Assembly: GCA_015056815.1 (NCBI GenBank)
Contig: SVFN01000021.1
Location: forward strand, 18,766 to 82,765
Length of the DNA: 64,000 bases
Source: Lachnospiraceae bacterium
GTDB lineage: Bacteria; Bacillota; Clostridia; Lachnospirales; Lachnospiraceae
Direction: 5' to 3'
Each line of letters opens with the position of its first letter. The first letter of the stretch is position 1. Made by a program: the position numbers and the translations under genes. This document shows, piece by piece, positions 37,201-44,723 of the stretch. Under the pieces are notes generated by a model. The model saw only the letters and a program-made list of their open reading frames with translations, was not told where the DNA came from and ran no database searches.

Positions 37201-37397
37201 AACTCCAGGTCTTCTCCCCTGTAGGCTGTTTTCGCCCATTTCAGGAAATAGGAGTTTTCATCCTCATCCCGGAAGCAGAACTGTTCATTCATTTCCTCTG
37301 CCGCCCACAATTTCTGCTTTTGCGGCATTGACGGTAACAGTGTAAATACCATCACGGCTGCCAAAAGCATTGCGATCAGTCTTTGCGCTCTCTTCAT
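31290..37397 (-). CDS. Giant secreted Ig-like repeat protein B with lysine-rich C-terminus
   Basis: 2035 aa from ATG 37397 (MKRAQRLIAMLLAAVMVFTL) after AAGGAGGAAGAGAAAC; the open frame to 37436 has no better site. Same design as the downstream paralogue: signal peptide ending near QKLWAAEE, unique ~500-residue N-terminal region, about eleven Ig-like repeats (VKWQWYKNG, EYQWYARK, LYQWYLNGEELENAS, TYSWYRTERD, TYQWYKGEED, TYEWYYME, TYQWYKYI, TYQWYRLDEEE, EYQWYRFDK, TYQWYVGE) and a Lys-rich C-terminal domain almost identical to that of protein A. No sorting signal is visible. It precedes protein A and lies behind greA's terminator. Likely surface adhesin or scaffold; ligand unknown. Confidence 0.85.
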   Translation of the reverse strand: MKRAQRLIAMLLAAVMVFTLLPSMPQKQKLWAAEEMNEQFCFRDEDENSYFLKWAKTAYRGEDLEFMLYKKTPVEEGEFTEENITGSFTGKLYDNNNNELTKEGEKFIIPYARYTSMNLNMIPLKLYVPTDQNYLDAGGNQLGEGSYVNIQVTNINMQSVAKIDASENGNTFSIDDKDRGVVNAPSVIFANGVDPDDYKLIYIWNGAQSIEDGKKAIVRRNYTQVSCSVSVYRKFIDESGEENWYHSAVSNLNAVYKDRTAYENVKLAEFEKDDNTYSWWLLYAKDNYNGEDVIFRYAVTEGTEYDPEKTVSGFQPTFNNVYLTIQNEEEEVLRDSEYLNSTNGKSSIPYRNFVENKGETSAYPQGEKKYFLSFNDGAKIGDAVITGVKEITLNWELPGTIEKKEGIREIVARSSEYLTVPQFTAYEAFASNSYATYYQWFYRSAKNGEWQKKSSSNSCAPDKNGYYLCQIRLVKGYSNPIWTDEQEYHVSLVEVSPIKFYGTEGNGQAIEETVHASAGQSLTLEPDAQIADGYTVKWQWYKNGKILDGQNGSKLFVNSLTDEDFAEYKLIGEAYLEGETLPCYQASYTAMVEKNDAFFFEKKMVDGEASWSGTKDVLTLYRSIGDTVKEQIPLVTREGYTAEYQWYARKWMIVDDYYRYDEKEGINVVNEDYSDWECIKAFDRDILPEEGGTPIGEKTYYILTKYELMKGENGAGLNQYKLSEEDFLHSFDIAGKKETFTTEELLEIEDQYMFMCRVSITGPQDYEKTFEKYLNIKETWDFAELYTAGKSESQLKVQKGADLTIVAPQYGIEEGYQVLYKWQKKEYTAPEEYEWKDLKEATGNTLSLEKIEEACEYRVTVFPARAGSDVALGDAEAVYTYEISLDEKKGIERVSATTNTQLRVKLGDSVKMGVEAKLCRDSSEDTLLYQWYLNGEELENASKAEYTISKVGVGHFGTYECKVTAVDASEEVIDSKTVRFYVRENTGIKISSPTSNVVVFGKVGEKISLEVVAESENGEKLTYSWYRTERDNKSADYGKTVKIVGQNTSKYEITPGENDFTDYYCRVMNSRGQYENRTFSLLNEELINAVSAKNGVTLFDKKPGDSVELAVVSTAETNGGTFTYQWYKGEEDEELLKIGGATKPVLSFEKLEEDQFDDYQCDWKYVKDDRVLATGTVTFTINRIAEKVTDIFESVTEYGEASNGGRNRIGDHVRFGVMPAEGNRSAYTYEWYYMETGVPFEGGKKAIIAEPAVPGMISAIPAGEKEIFFPDIDIVIGGTPRRLDNTNSVFEISSLSKEDFGTYYLSIYDKDGKAVNPYDKNGKRIKTTFNLSEYVKSPKLTLDEHEEEIKAKPGEDLTLSVSASADSTEPITYQWYKYIGDGYEAIYKATASTYPLNSLKENDFTGYCVMVRCGDSSARKYINVYKTANLNVNHTVLPTDGEYRYYEKKNPGDPVTFTVDASADPEFEVTYQWYRLDEEENLERIPGAVSKDYEIKTVGEEDYGDYQCVVKAGADEERVSFTLGKTDEFLNLVRTDENGELVILTEENEKDYYTERFYVKAGDKITLKPDVRTSAKAVEYQWYRFDKIQNKYVELTGETGKTLEVTVTEEDIEKDGYLEKKAAPAIPWEELIPIEEELYWNPGNYKCVISSSFRTIEYRAKFYAQGEEDDELLVASMGAFVDEDTYGMTAAGNRKLSGAASDLTGYALENAPIKLVVTDRKKGSDRTYQWYVGENGENYKKIEGMTGSEYSFRAPMVDRAVPGDGRKQNEMQSTNYICAAIEKGKIVDRVCYTLYSIKVPEVLNQLPKAYRYGNETIVNGESTGEYNIKGYCTANAKSQTFQFAPNYEKKSSLIIFDRNGNFAVYGANQEIAGKSIKVDTDLAVMFYFETVWEAETSMAEIAEMVAKGKSHGYAAASVKAATNAGGTVSNKTVTPNLKQNPVKTLKAKNKKVSVKAGKTVVLTFKVTAQDKSAKPTDEPIVKLSGKAAKKAKVVKTTVSAKTVKVKIKTNKKKTGAMKVKLTMGNKKATVTVTVK

Positions 37398-37667
37398 GTT
37401 TCTCTTCCTCCTTTTTATCTGCCATTCATTCCTCATGAACTTAGGGCATTTTATCTGTCATCCCCCATCAAAACCCCCGATTCGTTTACAGTTTCCATAG
37501 TTTTCGTCATATTGTGCCAAAAAGAACCCCGAATATTTCAGATGGTTTATAACAGTTTCATGCTAATATTACCACCAAACGTTCTTTTTATCCACTGTTT
37601 TGTTACAATATTTTCATATTTTTTTAAGATTTTTTCATATCTTATCAGTTTTCACCGAAAACCAAAA

Positions 37668-37702
37668 CAGCTGCCTTTACATTTTTTTCGTAATGGCAGC
37701 TG
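37668..37702 (-). terminator. Terminator after greA
   Basis: CAGCTGCCTTTAC (37668-37680) pairs with GTAATGGCAGCTG (37690-37702) with one mismatch; on the minus strand TTTTGG follows. The plus-strand side also has TTTT, so it could act both ways. The 270 bases between here and 37397 are AT-rich leader of the giant gene, in which no certain promoter was found. Confidence 0.7.
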
Positions 37703-37724
37703 CCTTTTGCGTTTCCATTTCAAG

Positions 37725-38225
37725 TTAAAAGCTTCTCAGTTTTTCTTCTGTGTCTGTGGTATCCTTTATGCTTTTGATGATCAGATCATAGCCAACCTGC
37801 GGATTCACCTGCACATGAACTATATCGCCCACTTTATGCCCGAGGAGTGCTTTTCCAACCGGTGACTCCGTGCTGATCAGTCCCTCTAAGGAATTGCCGC
37901 GAACCGTCGTCACGAGTTTATAGATTTCGGTCGTGTGATCATCTGCGAACTCTACCTCTACCGTTTTATTTAATCCGGCCTCATCCTCTTTGGTGTCGTC
38001 CTCGATCACCACGGCTGTCTTGATCATTCTCTCCAGATAGCGGATCCGGCTTTCATTTCGATTCTTTTCTTTTTTTGCCGCGTAGTACTCAAAGTTCTCG
38101 CTCAAATCCCCCTGCGCTCTGGCTTCTTTCACATGCTCTAACAGTTCTTTCCGGACCACCACTTTACGATGCTCGATCTCTTTTTGCATATCTTCGATAT
38201 CTTTCCTGGTCAATTCATTATGCAT
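37725..38225 (-). CDS. greA: Transcription elongation factor GreA/GreB family
   Basis: 166 aa from ATG 38225 (MHNELTRKDIEDM) with AGGAG upstream; the longer frame to 38363 has no binding site. N-terminal coiled coil with the acidic tip region ARAQGDLSENFEYYAAKKEK, then a FKBP-like C-terminal domain ending EGLISTESPVGKALLGHKVGD. It rescues backtracked RNA polymerase by stimulating transcript cleavage. Slightly longer than the usual ~158-160 aa, otherwise ordinary. Monocistronic by its terminator. Confidence 0.93.
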   Translation of the reverse strand: MHNELTRKDIEDMQKEIEHRKVVVRKELLEHVKEARAQGDLSENFEYYAAKKEKNRNESRIRYLERMIKTAVVIEDDTKEDEAGLNKTVEVEFADDHTTEIYKLVTTVRGNSLEGLISTESPVGKALLGHKVGDIVHVQVNPQVGYDLIIKSIKDTTDTEEKLRSF

Positions 38226-38391
38226 ACGTTTGCTTCTCCTCGTCTCTCCATTTTTTAAATTTTCACTTCCATATACTCCGGTCGTTTCGTTCGCTCTCTG
38301 ATGCATGCTCCATATGGCAAAACAATGTCCGCGGTACTCATTGAATCCTCTTCGAAGTGCCAAAAGCTGTTTCCGTTTCGTAGCATTATCG

Positions 38392-39543
38392 TCACTTCAA
38401 AAAATTCAGCAGTTTATCGCCCAGCATGCCATAAAGCTTTGCGTAATCGTCCGTTGTCATGTGCATCAAGTCAAATTCCGGCTCCAGATGCTCCGGCTTC
38501 TCAATGGTCTCCTCCAGGGGAGAAAGGATCACCAGTCCGTCCAGAGACAATAACAGATCCTCCTCCACATAGGTTTTAAAGCTGTCGATATTCAATGTGA
38601 TCTCGTCACTGTCTTTTTCGGTTTTTACCTTGCCTGCAAAAGCAATCTTAGTCATGGTGCCAAGCTGCTCATACTCTGCCGTCAGATCACACTTCGCGTC
38701 CGCGTAGGTGTAAGTGTAATCCATCGACAGTTTATCCGCTTTGGCCGTCACATTCATGGAAGTTACATTTTCATCTTCCCAGGTAAAGGTCATGTGCAGG
38801 ATCGTATTCCCGATCCCGTTCAGTTCTAACGGAGACTGTTCATTGGAAATGGAAGTCACATGATCTTCTCCCTCCACGCTCACGGTCAAAGTGACATCCT
38901 CTTTTATCTGCGTCTTTCCGCCAAAGGCTTCCTCCAGTTTTTTCTTATCCAGTGTGACATGGTAGCTTCCTGCCTCATTCTCTATGGCTTCCACCTTAGA
39001 GACCAGCATCAGCGCAATCACATGATCCTGAATCCCCGTTGTGATCTCTGTAGCATCCGCCATCTCCACCGGCGGCGTCTGAAAAAGGTTCTTATCGTAC
39101 TGCGCGATCGGAAAGACAAAGCTTCCCTCCATCCAGTCCGGATAGAGCATATAAACATTCTTTTCATCCGCATAGAGCTGAACCTTTACTTTCCCGAAAG
39201 TGTTCATATCTACCTGACTGTCACTTTTCATCTGTCTGTCCGGCGTGCTGTACAGGCTTTTCCCTTCGATCACCGTATCCTCGGTGTAAAAACTGTTTCG
39301 CACGGTGGCATTGTAGCTTGCCGCAAACTTACCGGAAGTATACAGGCTCATCAGCCGGTTTAAATCCGGCTGTCCTTCTTCCCCCGCTGCTGCCGTAATG
39401 GCACCGGACAGTCTGTTCGCCGCGTTCAGCATCCTGCGCTGAGGACTGTTTTTCCATCTCGCAAACGCAAAAATACCACCGCATGCCAATGCCACACAAA
39501 CACATGCGATGATGATCACGATCATTTTTTTTGATTTTTTCAT
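38392..39543 (-). CDS. Membrane-anchored extracellular protein of unknown function (DUF6583-like)
   Basis: 383 aa. Start at 39543 after AGGAGAGACA. One N-terminal membrane helix (KKMIVIIIACVCVALACGGI, residues ~5-27) leaves the rest outside. The remainder is rich in alternating beta-strand patterns (NATVRNSFYTEDTVIEGKSL, DVTLTVSVEGEDHVTSI, ADKLSMDYTYTYADAKCDL), suggesting a beta-sandwich. No catalytic motif is recognised. It lies between the butyrate operon terminator and greA and probably has its own promoter near 39730. Confidence 0.6.
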   Translation of the reverse strand: MKKSKKMIVIIIACVCVALACGGIFAFARWKNSPQRRMLNAANRLSGAITAAAGEEGQPDLNRLMSLYTSGKFAASYNATVRNSFYTEDTVIEGKSLYSTPDRQMKSDSQVDMNTFGKVKVQLYADEKNVYMLYPDWMEGSFVFPIAQYDKNLFQTPPVEMADATEITTGIQDHVIALMLVSKVEAIENEAGSYHVTLDKKKLEEAFGGKTQIKEDVTLTVSVEGEDHVTSISNEQSPLELNGIGNTILHMTFTWEDENVTSMNVTAKADKLSMDYTYTYADAKCDLTAEYEQLGTMTKIAFAGKVKTEKDSDEITLNIDSFKTYVEEDLLLSLDGLVILSPLEETIEKPEHLEPEFDLMHMTTDDYAKLYGMLGDKLLNFLK

Positions 39544-39725
39544 TGTCTCTCCTGCTTTTATTGCTCCCCTTCTGTTTTTACTGCTGCACTTGCTCTTTTT
39601 TTACCAGAACATCCAATAAATGTTTCGCATCATTCGCGGCAGTCCTCTTGGTCTTCAGGACAAGTGCTCTCTGAACAATGCTATGTCACAAGTAAACAAA
39701 AACTCCTTTCTTATATAGTATCATA

Positions 39726-39749
39726 ATACCGTAGGAATTACGACAGTAT
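39726..39749. promoter_or_regulatory. Imperfect 24-bp palindrome, possible operator upstream of the anchored unknown protein
   Basis: The sequence from 39726 to 39749 begins ATACCGTAGG and ends CGACAGTAT around a central AATT; outer bases match as an inverted repeat with four symmetric mismatches. A weak -10-like sequence lies inside it on the minus strand. The repressor is unknown. Confidence 0.3.
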
Positions 39750-39770
39750 TTTCAAAATAAAACGCGTAAA

Positions 39771-39796
39771 AGGCGCCGAAGTTTCCTTCGACGCCT
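39771..39796 (-). terminator. Terminator of the butyrate operon
   Basis: AGGCGCCGAAG (39771-39781), loop TTTC, CTTCGACGCCT (39786-39796); an 11-bp stem with one mismatch followed on the minus strand by TTTTACGCGTTTTATTTT. Confidence 0.8.
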
Positions 39797-39815
39797 CATA
39801 AGTATAAGCCTAATC

Positions 39816-40877
39816 TTATTTCTCAGCCATAGCTGCCTTGATACCTTCTGTCAGCTGCGGAACGATCTTGTTCAGATCTCCTACGATACCGTAATCCGCC
39901 ACATCAAAGATCGGAGCATCCTCATCCTTGTTGATCGCAATGATGAGATCAGACTCTTCCATACCTGCAACGTGCTGGATCGCACCGGAAATACCGATTG
40001 CAAAGTATACATTCGGGCGAACTGTCTTACCGGTCTGTCCTACCTGCAGATCACGAGGCTTCCAACCGGAATCCACAACCGCACGTGAGCAGCTTACCGT
40101 ACCGCCGATCGCTTCTGCCAGATCCTCTAAGATCTTGAAGTTCTCCGGTGAGCCTACACCACGTCCGCCGGATACTAAGATCTTAGCATCCATGATATCT
40201 ACTGTATCGGAAACGGCCTTTACAACCTCTTTGATCGTTACATACTTGTCATTCGGAGTAAAGCCCGGATTGTACTCGATCACTTCTGCCTTAGCATCCG
40301 CTACAGGCTCGATCTTCTGCATAACGCCCGGACGAACCGTTGCCATCTGAGGACGGTTGTAAGGACATGCGATCGTAGCGATCGTATTACCGCCGAATGC
40401 AGGACGGGTCATCAGTAACTGCTTATGAAGCTGCTGATCTTCTTTGCCCGGGATCGGAACTAACGGGAAGTCACCGATCTCAAGTACGGTACAGTCTGCA
40501 GTCAGACCGGTTGCAACTCTTGCGGAAACAGTAGGGCCTAAATCTCTACCGATCGCAGTCGCACCAACTAACATGATCTCAGGCTTGTACTCATTGATCA
40601 CAGAAGCAAGTGCATGTGCATAAGGCTCTGTTCTGTACTCTTTTAATTCAGGATCATCCACAACGATCACTTTGTCTGCACCATACTGTGCCAGTCCGTC
40701 TACCAGACCCTTTACGTCGGAACCGATCAATACGGCTGTTACATCTGTGTCAAGATCTGCTGCAAGCTCTTTTGCCTTACCAAGTAATTCATAAGCGATG
40801 CCGCTGATCTCATTGTCAACCTGCTGCGCAAATACATATACGCCTTTATACTCTTCTCTATTTAAAGTCTCTGCCAT
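39816..40877 (-). CDS. etfA: Electron transfer flavoprotein alpha subunit
   Basis: 353 aa from ATG 40877 (MAETLNREEYKGVYVFAQ) after AAGGTGGTG; a GTG 12 bases earlier is less likely. Domain I spans the N-terminal half; FAD-binding domain II is at the C-terminus with SGGRGVGSPENFKILEDLAE, SRAVVDSGW, QVGQTGKTVRPNVYFAIG and SGAIQHVAGMEESDLIIAIN. With EtfB it forms the partner of butyryl-CoA dehydrogenase, allowing flavin-based bifurcation that couples crotonyl-CoA reduction to ferredoxin reduction. Last gene of the operon, 19 bases after etfB. Confidence 0.95.
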   Translation of the reverse strand: MAETLNREEYKGVYVFAQQVDNEISGIAYELLGKAKELAADLDTDVTAVLIGSDVKGLVDGLAQYGADKVIVVDDPELKEYRTEPYAHALASVINEYKPEIMLVGATAIGRDLGPTVSARVATGLTADCTVLEIGDFPLVPIPGKEDQQLHKQLLMTRPAFGGNTIATIACPYNRPQMATVRPGVMQKIEPVADAKAEVIEYNPGFTPNDKYVTIKEVVKAVSDTVDIMDAKILVSGGRGVGSPENFKILEDLAEAIGGTVSCSRAVVDSGWKPRDLQVGQTGKTVRPNVYFAIGISGAIQHVAGMEESDLIIAINKDEDAPIFDVADYGIVGDLNKIVPQLTEGIKAAMAEK

Positions 40878-40896
40878 TTTTTTCACCACCTTATAA

Positions 40897-41682
40897 TTAG
40901 ATTACGTGTTTCTCTTTCAATTTCTTAACGATCAGTGCTGCTGCATCTTCCGGAGAATCAGGAGTCACTTTCTCACCTGCGCCCTTACGAACCTTGTCAG
41001 AAGCCTTAGCAATCTTTGTCGGAGATCCGTTCAGACCCAAGTTAGAATCATCTACATCCTTAAGATCTGCTCTGCCCCATGTCGTGATCTCAGCTTCACA
41101 GGCATCAAAGATTCCGCCCGGAGTCATGTAACGGGGATCATTTAACTCAGAAAGAGCCGTAATCAGACAAGGCATCTTAGCTTCCAGAACGTGATGTCTG
41201 TCATCGTACATACGTTTAACGACTACCTTATCGCCGTCAACCTTGATCTCTTTTGCGTAAGAGATCACCGGAAGACCTAAATGCTCAGCGATCTGAGGAC
41301 CAACCTGAGCGGTATCACCATCGATAGCCTGACGGCCTGTGATGATCAGATCATAGTCGATATTGCGAAGCGCACCTGCGATCGTAGTAGAAGTAGCCCA
41401 TGTGTCGGCACCACCAAGTACTCTGTCTGTTACAAGGATACCCTTATCAGCGCCCATAGCGATCGCCTCACGAAGTACATCTGCTGCTTTCGGAAGTCCC
41501 ATGGTAAGTACGGTAACCTCAGCGCCTGTCTCATCTTTAATTCTCAGAGCTGCCTCTAATCCGGCCTTGTCGTCCGGGTTCATGATAGCAAGCATAGCTC
41601 CTCTGTCAAGTGTTCCGTCAGGATTGAACTTAACGCCGCCCTTTGTGTCCGGAACCTGTTTAATACAAACAACGATTTTCAC
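40897..41682 (-). CDS. etfB: Electron transfer flavoprotein beta subunit
   Basis: 261 aa. The start codon is GTG at 41682, preceded by AGGAGGAAAAATC (MKIVVCIKQVPDTKGGVKF). Conserved beta-subunit features: VLTMGLPKAADVLREAIAMG, LVTDRVLGGADTWATS, and the family signature VKRMYDDRHHVLEAKMPCLI. It binds the second flavin of the bifurcating Bcd-Etf complex in the cytosol. Placed 25 bases after bcd. Confidence 0.95.
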   Translation of the reverse strand: MKIVVCIKQVPDTKGGVKFNPDGTLDRGAMLAIMNPDDKAGLEAALRIKDETGAEVTVLTMGLPKAADVLREAIAMGADKGILVTDRVLGGADTWATSTTIAGALRNIDYDLIITGRQAIDGDTAQVGPQIAEHLGLPVISYAKEIKVDGDKVVVKRMYDDRHHVLEAKMPCLITALSELNDPRYMTPGGIFDACEAEITTWGRADLKDVDDSNLGLNGSPTKIAKASDKVRKGAGEKVTPDSPEDAAALIVKKLKEKHVI

Positions 41683-41707
41683 GATTTTTCCTCCTATCCA
41701 AGATAAA

Positions 41708-42874
41708 TTATTTCAGAATATTAGCAGAGATAACCATACGCTGAACCTCAGAAGTTCCCTCGTAGATCTCTGTGATCTTAGCATCACGCATCATACGCTC
41801 TACATCATAATCTCTGATGTATCCGTAACCACCATGCAGCTGAACCGCTTTTGTAGTTACTTCCATAGCTACCTCAGCAGCATATAACTTAGCCATAGCT
41901 GCCTCTACAGAGTAAGATACTCTCGGGTTTGACTGGAACTCAGCCTTCTTCATAGCTGCTTTGTAAACCAGAAGTTTAGCAGCCTCTACCTTCGTAGCCA
42001 TGTCCGCAAGCTGGAACTGTGTATTCTGGAATGCTGCGATCGCTCTGCCGAACTGTTTTCTTTCTTTTACATATGCGATCGTTGTCTCGAGTGCGCCCTC
42101 TGCAAGACCAAGTGCCTGAGCAGCGATACCGATACGTCCGCCGTCCAATGTATGCATTGCGATACCGAAGCCCTTACCCTTGGCACCAAGTAAGTTCTCC
42201 TTCGGGATACGGCAGTCTGTGAAGATCAGCTCGTAGGTGGAAGAACCGCGGATACCCATCTTAGCTTCCTTTGTACCGAAAGTAAATCCGGGTGTACCCT
42301 TCTCAACGATGAAAGCAGAGATCTCTTTCATCATTTTGCCACGTTTCTCGATTTTGCCTGTTACAGCGATAACAATATATACATCTGCTTCTTTACCATT
42401 GGTGATGAAGCACTTAGAACCGTTTAATACCCACTCGTCGCCATCCAGAACAGCCTTTGTCTGCTGTCCCTGTGCATCAGTACCTGCGCCGGGCTCAGTC
42501 AGACCAAATGCGCCTAACTTCTTGCCGGAACACAGATCCGGTAAATATTTTGCTTTCTGCTCCGGTGTACCATAGGTCTGGATCGGATCCACACAAAGAG
42601 AAGTATGTGCTGAAACGATAACACCTGTCGTGCCGCAGACTTTGGAAAGCTCCTCTACACACATAACATATGTCAGAGGATCACAGCCCTGTCCGCCGAA
42701 TTCCTTCGGAACAGGAATGCCCAGAAAGCCATATTTGCCCATTTTGTCAACGGTAGCTCTGGGGAATACTTCTGTTTCATCAACCTCCTGTGCCAGAGGT
42801 TTTACTTCGTTTTCAGCGAAATCTTTGAATAACTGTCTCGCCATTTCATGTTTCTTGCTTAAAGTAAAATCCAT
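41708..42874 (-). CDS. bcd: Butyryl-CoA dehydrogenase (short-chain acyl-CoA dehydrogenase)
   Basis: 388 aa. Start 42874 ([19 protein letters not shown]) after AAGGAGGAAG. Three acyl-CoA dehydrogenase domains in order: helical N-terminal, beta middle ([33 protein letters not shown]), helical C-terminal with [39 protein letters not shown] and the catalytic-base region [17 protein letters not shown]. It reduces crotonyl-CoA to butyryl-CoA with EtfAB as electron partner. Length and motifs are standard for clostridial Bcd. Confidence 0.96.
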   Translation of the reverse strand: MDFTLSKKHEMARQLFKDFAENEVKPLAQEVDETEVFPRATVDKMGKYGFLGIPVPKEFGGQGCDPLTYVMCVEELSKVCGTTGVIVSAHTSLCVDPIQTYGTPEQKAKYLPDLCSGKKLGAFGLTEPGAGTDAQGQQTKAVLDGDEWVLNGSKCFITNGKEADVYIVIAVTGKIEKRGKMMKEISAFIVEKGTPGFTFGTKEAKMGIRGSSTYELIFTDCRIPKENLLGAKGKGFGIAMHTLDGGRIGIAAQALGLAEGALETTIAYVKERKQFGRAIAAFQNTQFQLADMATKVEAAKLLVYKAAMKKAEFQSNPRVSYSVEAAMAKLYAAEVAMEVTTKAVQLHGGYGYIRDYDVERMMRDAKITEIYEGTSEVQRMVISANILK

Positions 42875-42913
42875 GATTTTTTACTTCCTCCTTATTTATT
42901 CTTTCCTTATTGA

Positions 42914-43786
42914 TTAAAGTGCATCTACCGGTGTTTTGGTACGGTCTTCGTTGTATACATAGAAGCCTCTGCCGGATTTCACGCCAAGGTTACCGCCGCG
43001 AACCATCTTGCGGAGTAACGGACATGCACGATATTTGCTGTCGCCTGTCTCATTGTAAAGAACATCCATGATCGCAAGGCAGATATCAAGACCTACGAAA
43101 TCGCCTAACTCTAACGGTCCCATCGGATGGTTGGCACCAAGTTTCATGGCAGCATCGATACCGGCGATATCAGATACACCTTCCATCTTGATGAAAGCTG
43201 CTTCATTGATCATCGGGATCAGGATACGGTTTACTACGAAACCTGCTGCTTCGTTTACCTGTACCGGAGTCTTACCGATCTCCTCAGAGATCTTTTTGAT
43301 CGTCTCAACTGTCTCAGCCGGTGTGTTCACGCCTGCGATCACCTCGATCAGTTTCATACGGTCTGCCGGATTGAAGAAATGCATTCCAACCATCGGACGA
43401 TTCAGTCCGTTGCCGATCTCTGTGATGGAAAGGCTGGATGTATTGGAAGCAAATACGCACTCAGGTTTTGCGATGGAATCAAGCTCTTTGAACGTTGTTT
43501 TCTTAACTTCCATGTTCTCAAAAGCCGCCTCTACGATCAGATCGCAGTCTGCACATAAATCCTCTTTTAAACCGGGAGTGATCTTTGCAAGGATCGCATC
43601 AGCCTTCTCCTGTGTCATTTTTTCTTTTGCCACGAGCTTCGCATAGCCCTTTGCAATTTTGTCTTTTCCGCCTTCAGCCCACTCCTGCTTGATATCGCAG
43701 AGTGCAACTTCATAGCCGTCAACCTGGGCAAATGCTTTCGCAATACCCTGTCCCATTGTTCCTGCGCCGATTACGCCTACTTTCAT
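42914..43786 (-). CDS. hbd: 3-hydroxybutyryl-CoA dehydrogenase
   Basis: 290 aa. ATG 43786 after TTAAGGAGGATTTACC. NAD-binding Rossmann motif at the start (VGVIGAGTMGQGIAKAFAQV), then the catalytic region with the conserved His in MVGMHFFNPADRMKLIEVI, VNEAAGFVVNRILIPMINEA, and C-terminal helical domain LGANHPMGPLELGDFVGLD. It reduces acetoacetyl-CoA to 3-hydroxybutyryl-CoA. Lies 46 bases after crt and 39 before bcd. Confidence 0.96.
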   Translation of the reverse strand: MKVGVIGAGTMGQGIAKAFAQVDGYEVALCDIKQEWAEGGKDKIAKGYAKLVAKEKMTQEKADAILAKITPGLKEDLCADCDLIVEAAFENMEVKKTTFKELDSIAKPECVFASNTSSLSITEIGNGLNRPMVGMHFFNPADRMKLIEVIAGVNTPAETVETIKKISEEIGKTPVQVNEAAGFVVNRILIPMINEAAFIKMEGVSDIAGIDAAMKLGANHPMGPLELGDFVGLDICLAIMDVLYNETGDSKYRACPLLRKMVRGGNLGVKSGRGFYVYNEDRTKTPVDAL

Positions 43787-43832
43787 GGTAAATCCTCCTT
43801 AAAATATTTATTAAATGGTTATGGTATCCTGA

Positions 43833-44624
43833 TTATTTGTTCTGGAAAGGTACAACTTTGAGCTTTTTCTCTTTGTCCTTCTCTAAGAAGTTGCCCATTC
43901 CCGCTTTCTGGTCTTCCGTCTCGAAGCAGTCACCAAACAGCTTCTCTTCGATCACGATCGCCTGATCCATGTCTGTCTGAAGACCGTCGTTGATGGCTTT
44001 CTTCGCATTGCGGACTGCGATCGGAGCCTGCATTGCGATACCGGCTGCCATCTTCTTTGCTGCCGGAAGTAACTCTTCCTGTGTATAAACTGCATTGACA
44101 AGACCGATTCTGTAAGCCTCGTCCGCTTTGATATTACGCGCTGTGTAGATCAGCTGTTTTGCCATGCCCGGGCTTACCAGTCTGGCAAGTCTCTGTGTAC
44201 CACCAAAGCCGGGTGTGATACCAAGCCCCACTTCAGGCTGTCCAAAGATCGCGTTATCTGAACAGATACGGATATCACAGCTCATGGAAATCTCACATCC
44301 GCCGCCGAGAGCAAATCCGTTCACTGCTGCGATCACAGGGATGGGGAATGTCTCCAGCTTGCGGAATACGTCATTTCCTTTCTTGCCGAAAGCCTCTGCC
44401 TCTGCCTTCGTCAATGTGCTCATCTCACCGATGTCCGCACCGGCAACAAAAGACTTCGCACCGGCACCTGTTAAGATCAGACATCTGACTGTCTCAAGAT
44501 CCACCGCATCCAGTGTTGCGCTTAACTCATCCAGCACCTGCGAATTCAGCGCGTTCAAAGCTTTCTCTCTGTTGATGGTGATCGTTCCGACTGCACCTTC
44601 TACTTCATACAAAATGAAATCCAT
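43833..44624 (-). CDS. crt: Crotonase, 3-hydroxybutyryl-CoA dehydratase
   Basis: 263 aa, enoyl-CoA hydratase family. Start 44624 after AGGAGGAGTAAAGC. Oxyanion-hole motifs: AGAKSFVAGADIGEM near residue 60 and VNGFALGGGCEISMSCDIRI near residue 105; catalytic Glu residues lie in GGGCE and in FGQPEVGLGITPGFGGTQRL. It dehydrates 3-hydroxybutyryl-CoA to crotonyl-CoA. The 99 bases to thl contain no terminator. Confidence 0.95.
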   Translation of the reverse strand: MDFILYEVEGAVGTITINREKALNALNSQVLDELSATLDAVDLETVRCLILTGAGAKSFVAGADIGEMSTLTKAEAEAFGKKGNDVFRKLETFPIPVIAAVNGFALGGGCEISMSCDIRICSDNAIFGQPEVGLGITPGFGGTQRLARLVSPGMAKQLIYTARNIKADEAYRIGLVNAVYTQEELLPAAKKMAAGIAMQAPIAVRNAKKAINDGLQTDMDQAIVIEEKLFGDCFETEDQKAGMGNFLEKDKEKKLKVVPFQNK

Positions 44625-44723
44625 GCTTTACTCCTCCTGTTTACTATATTTCATCTGTTTACATACGATATGCGAAGCACCGCAAGCGGCGCTCCGCAAC
44701 CGTATCTTATCCTATTATTCGAT

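Noticed and set aside
39544..39720. Possible 33-codon frame ending KKEQVQQ upstream of the anchored unknown protein
   Set aside because: No acceptable start codon with a binding site; probably an untranslated leader.
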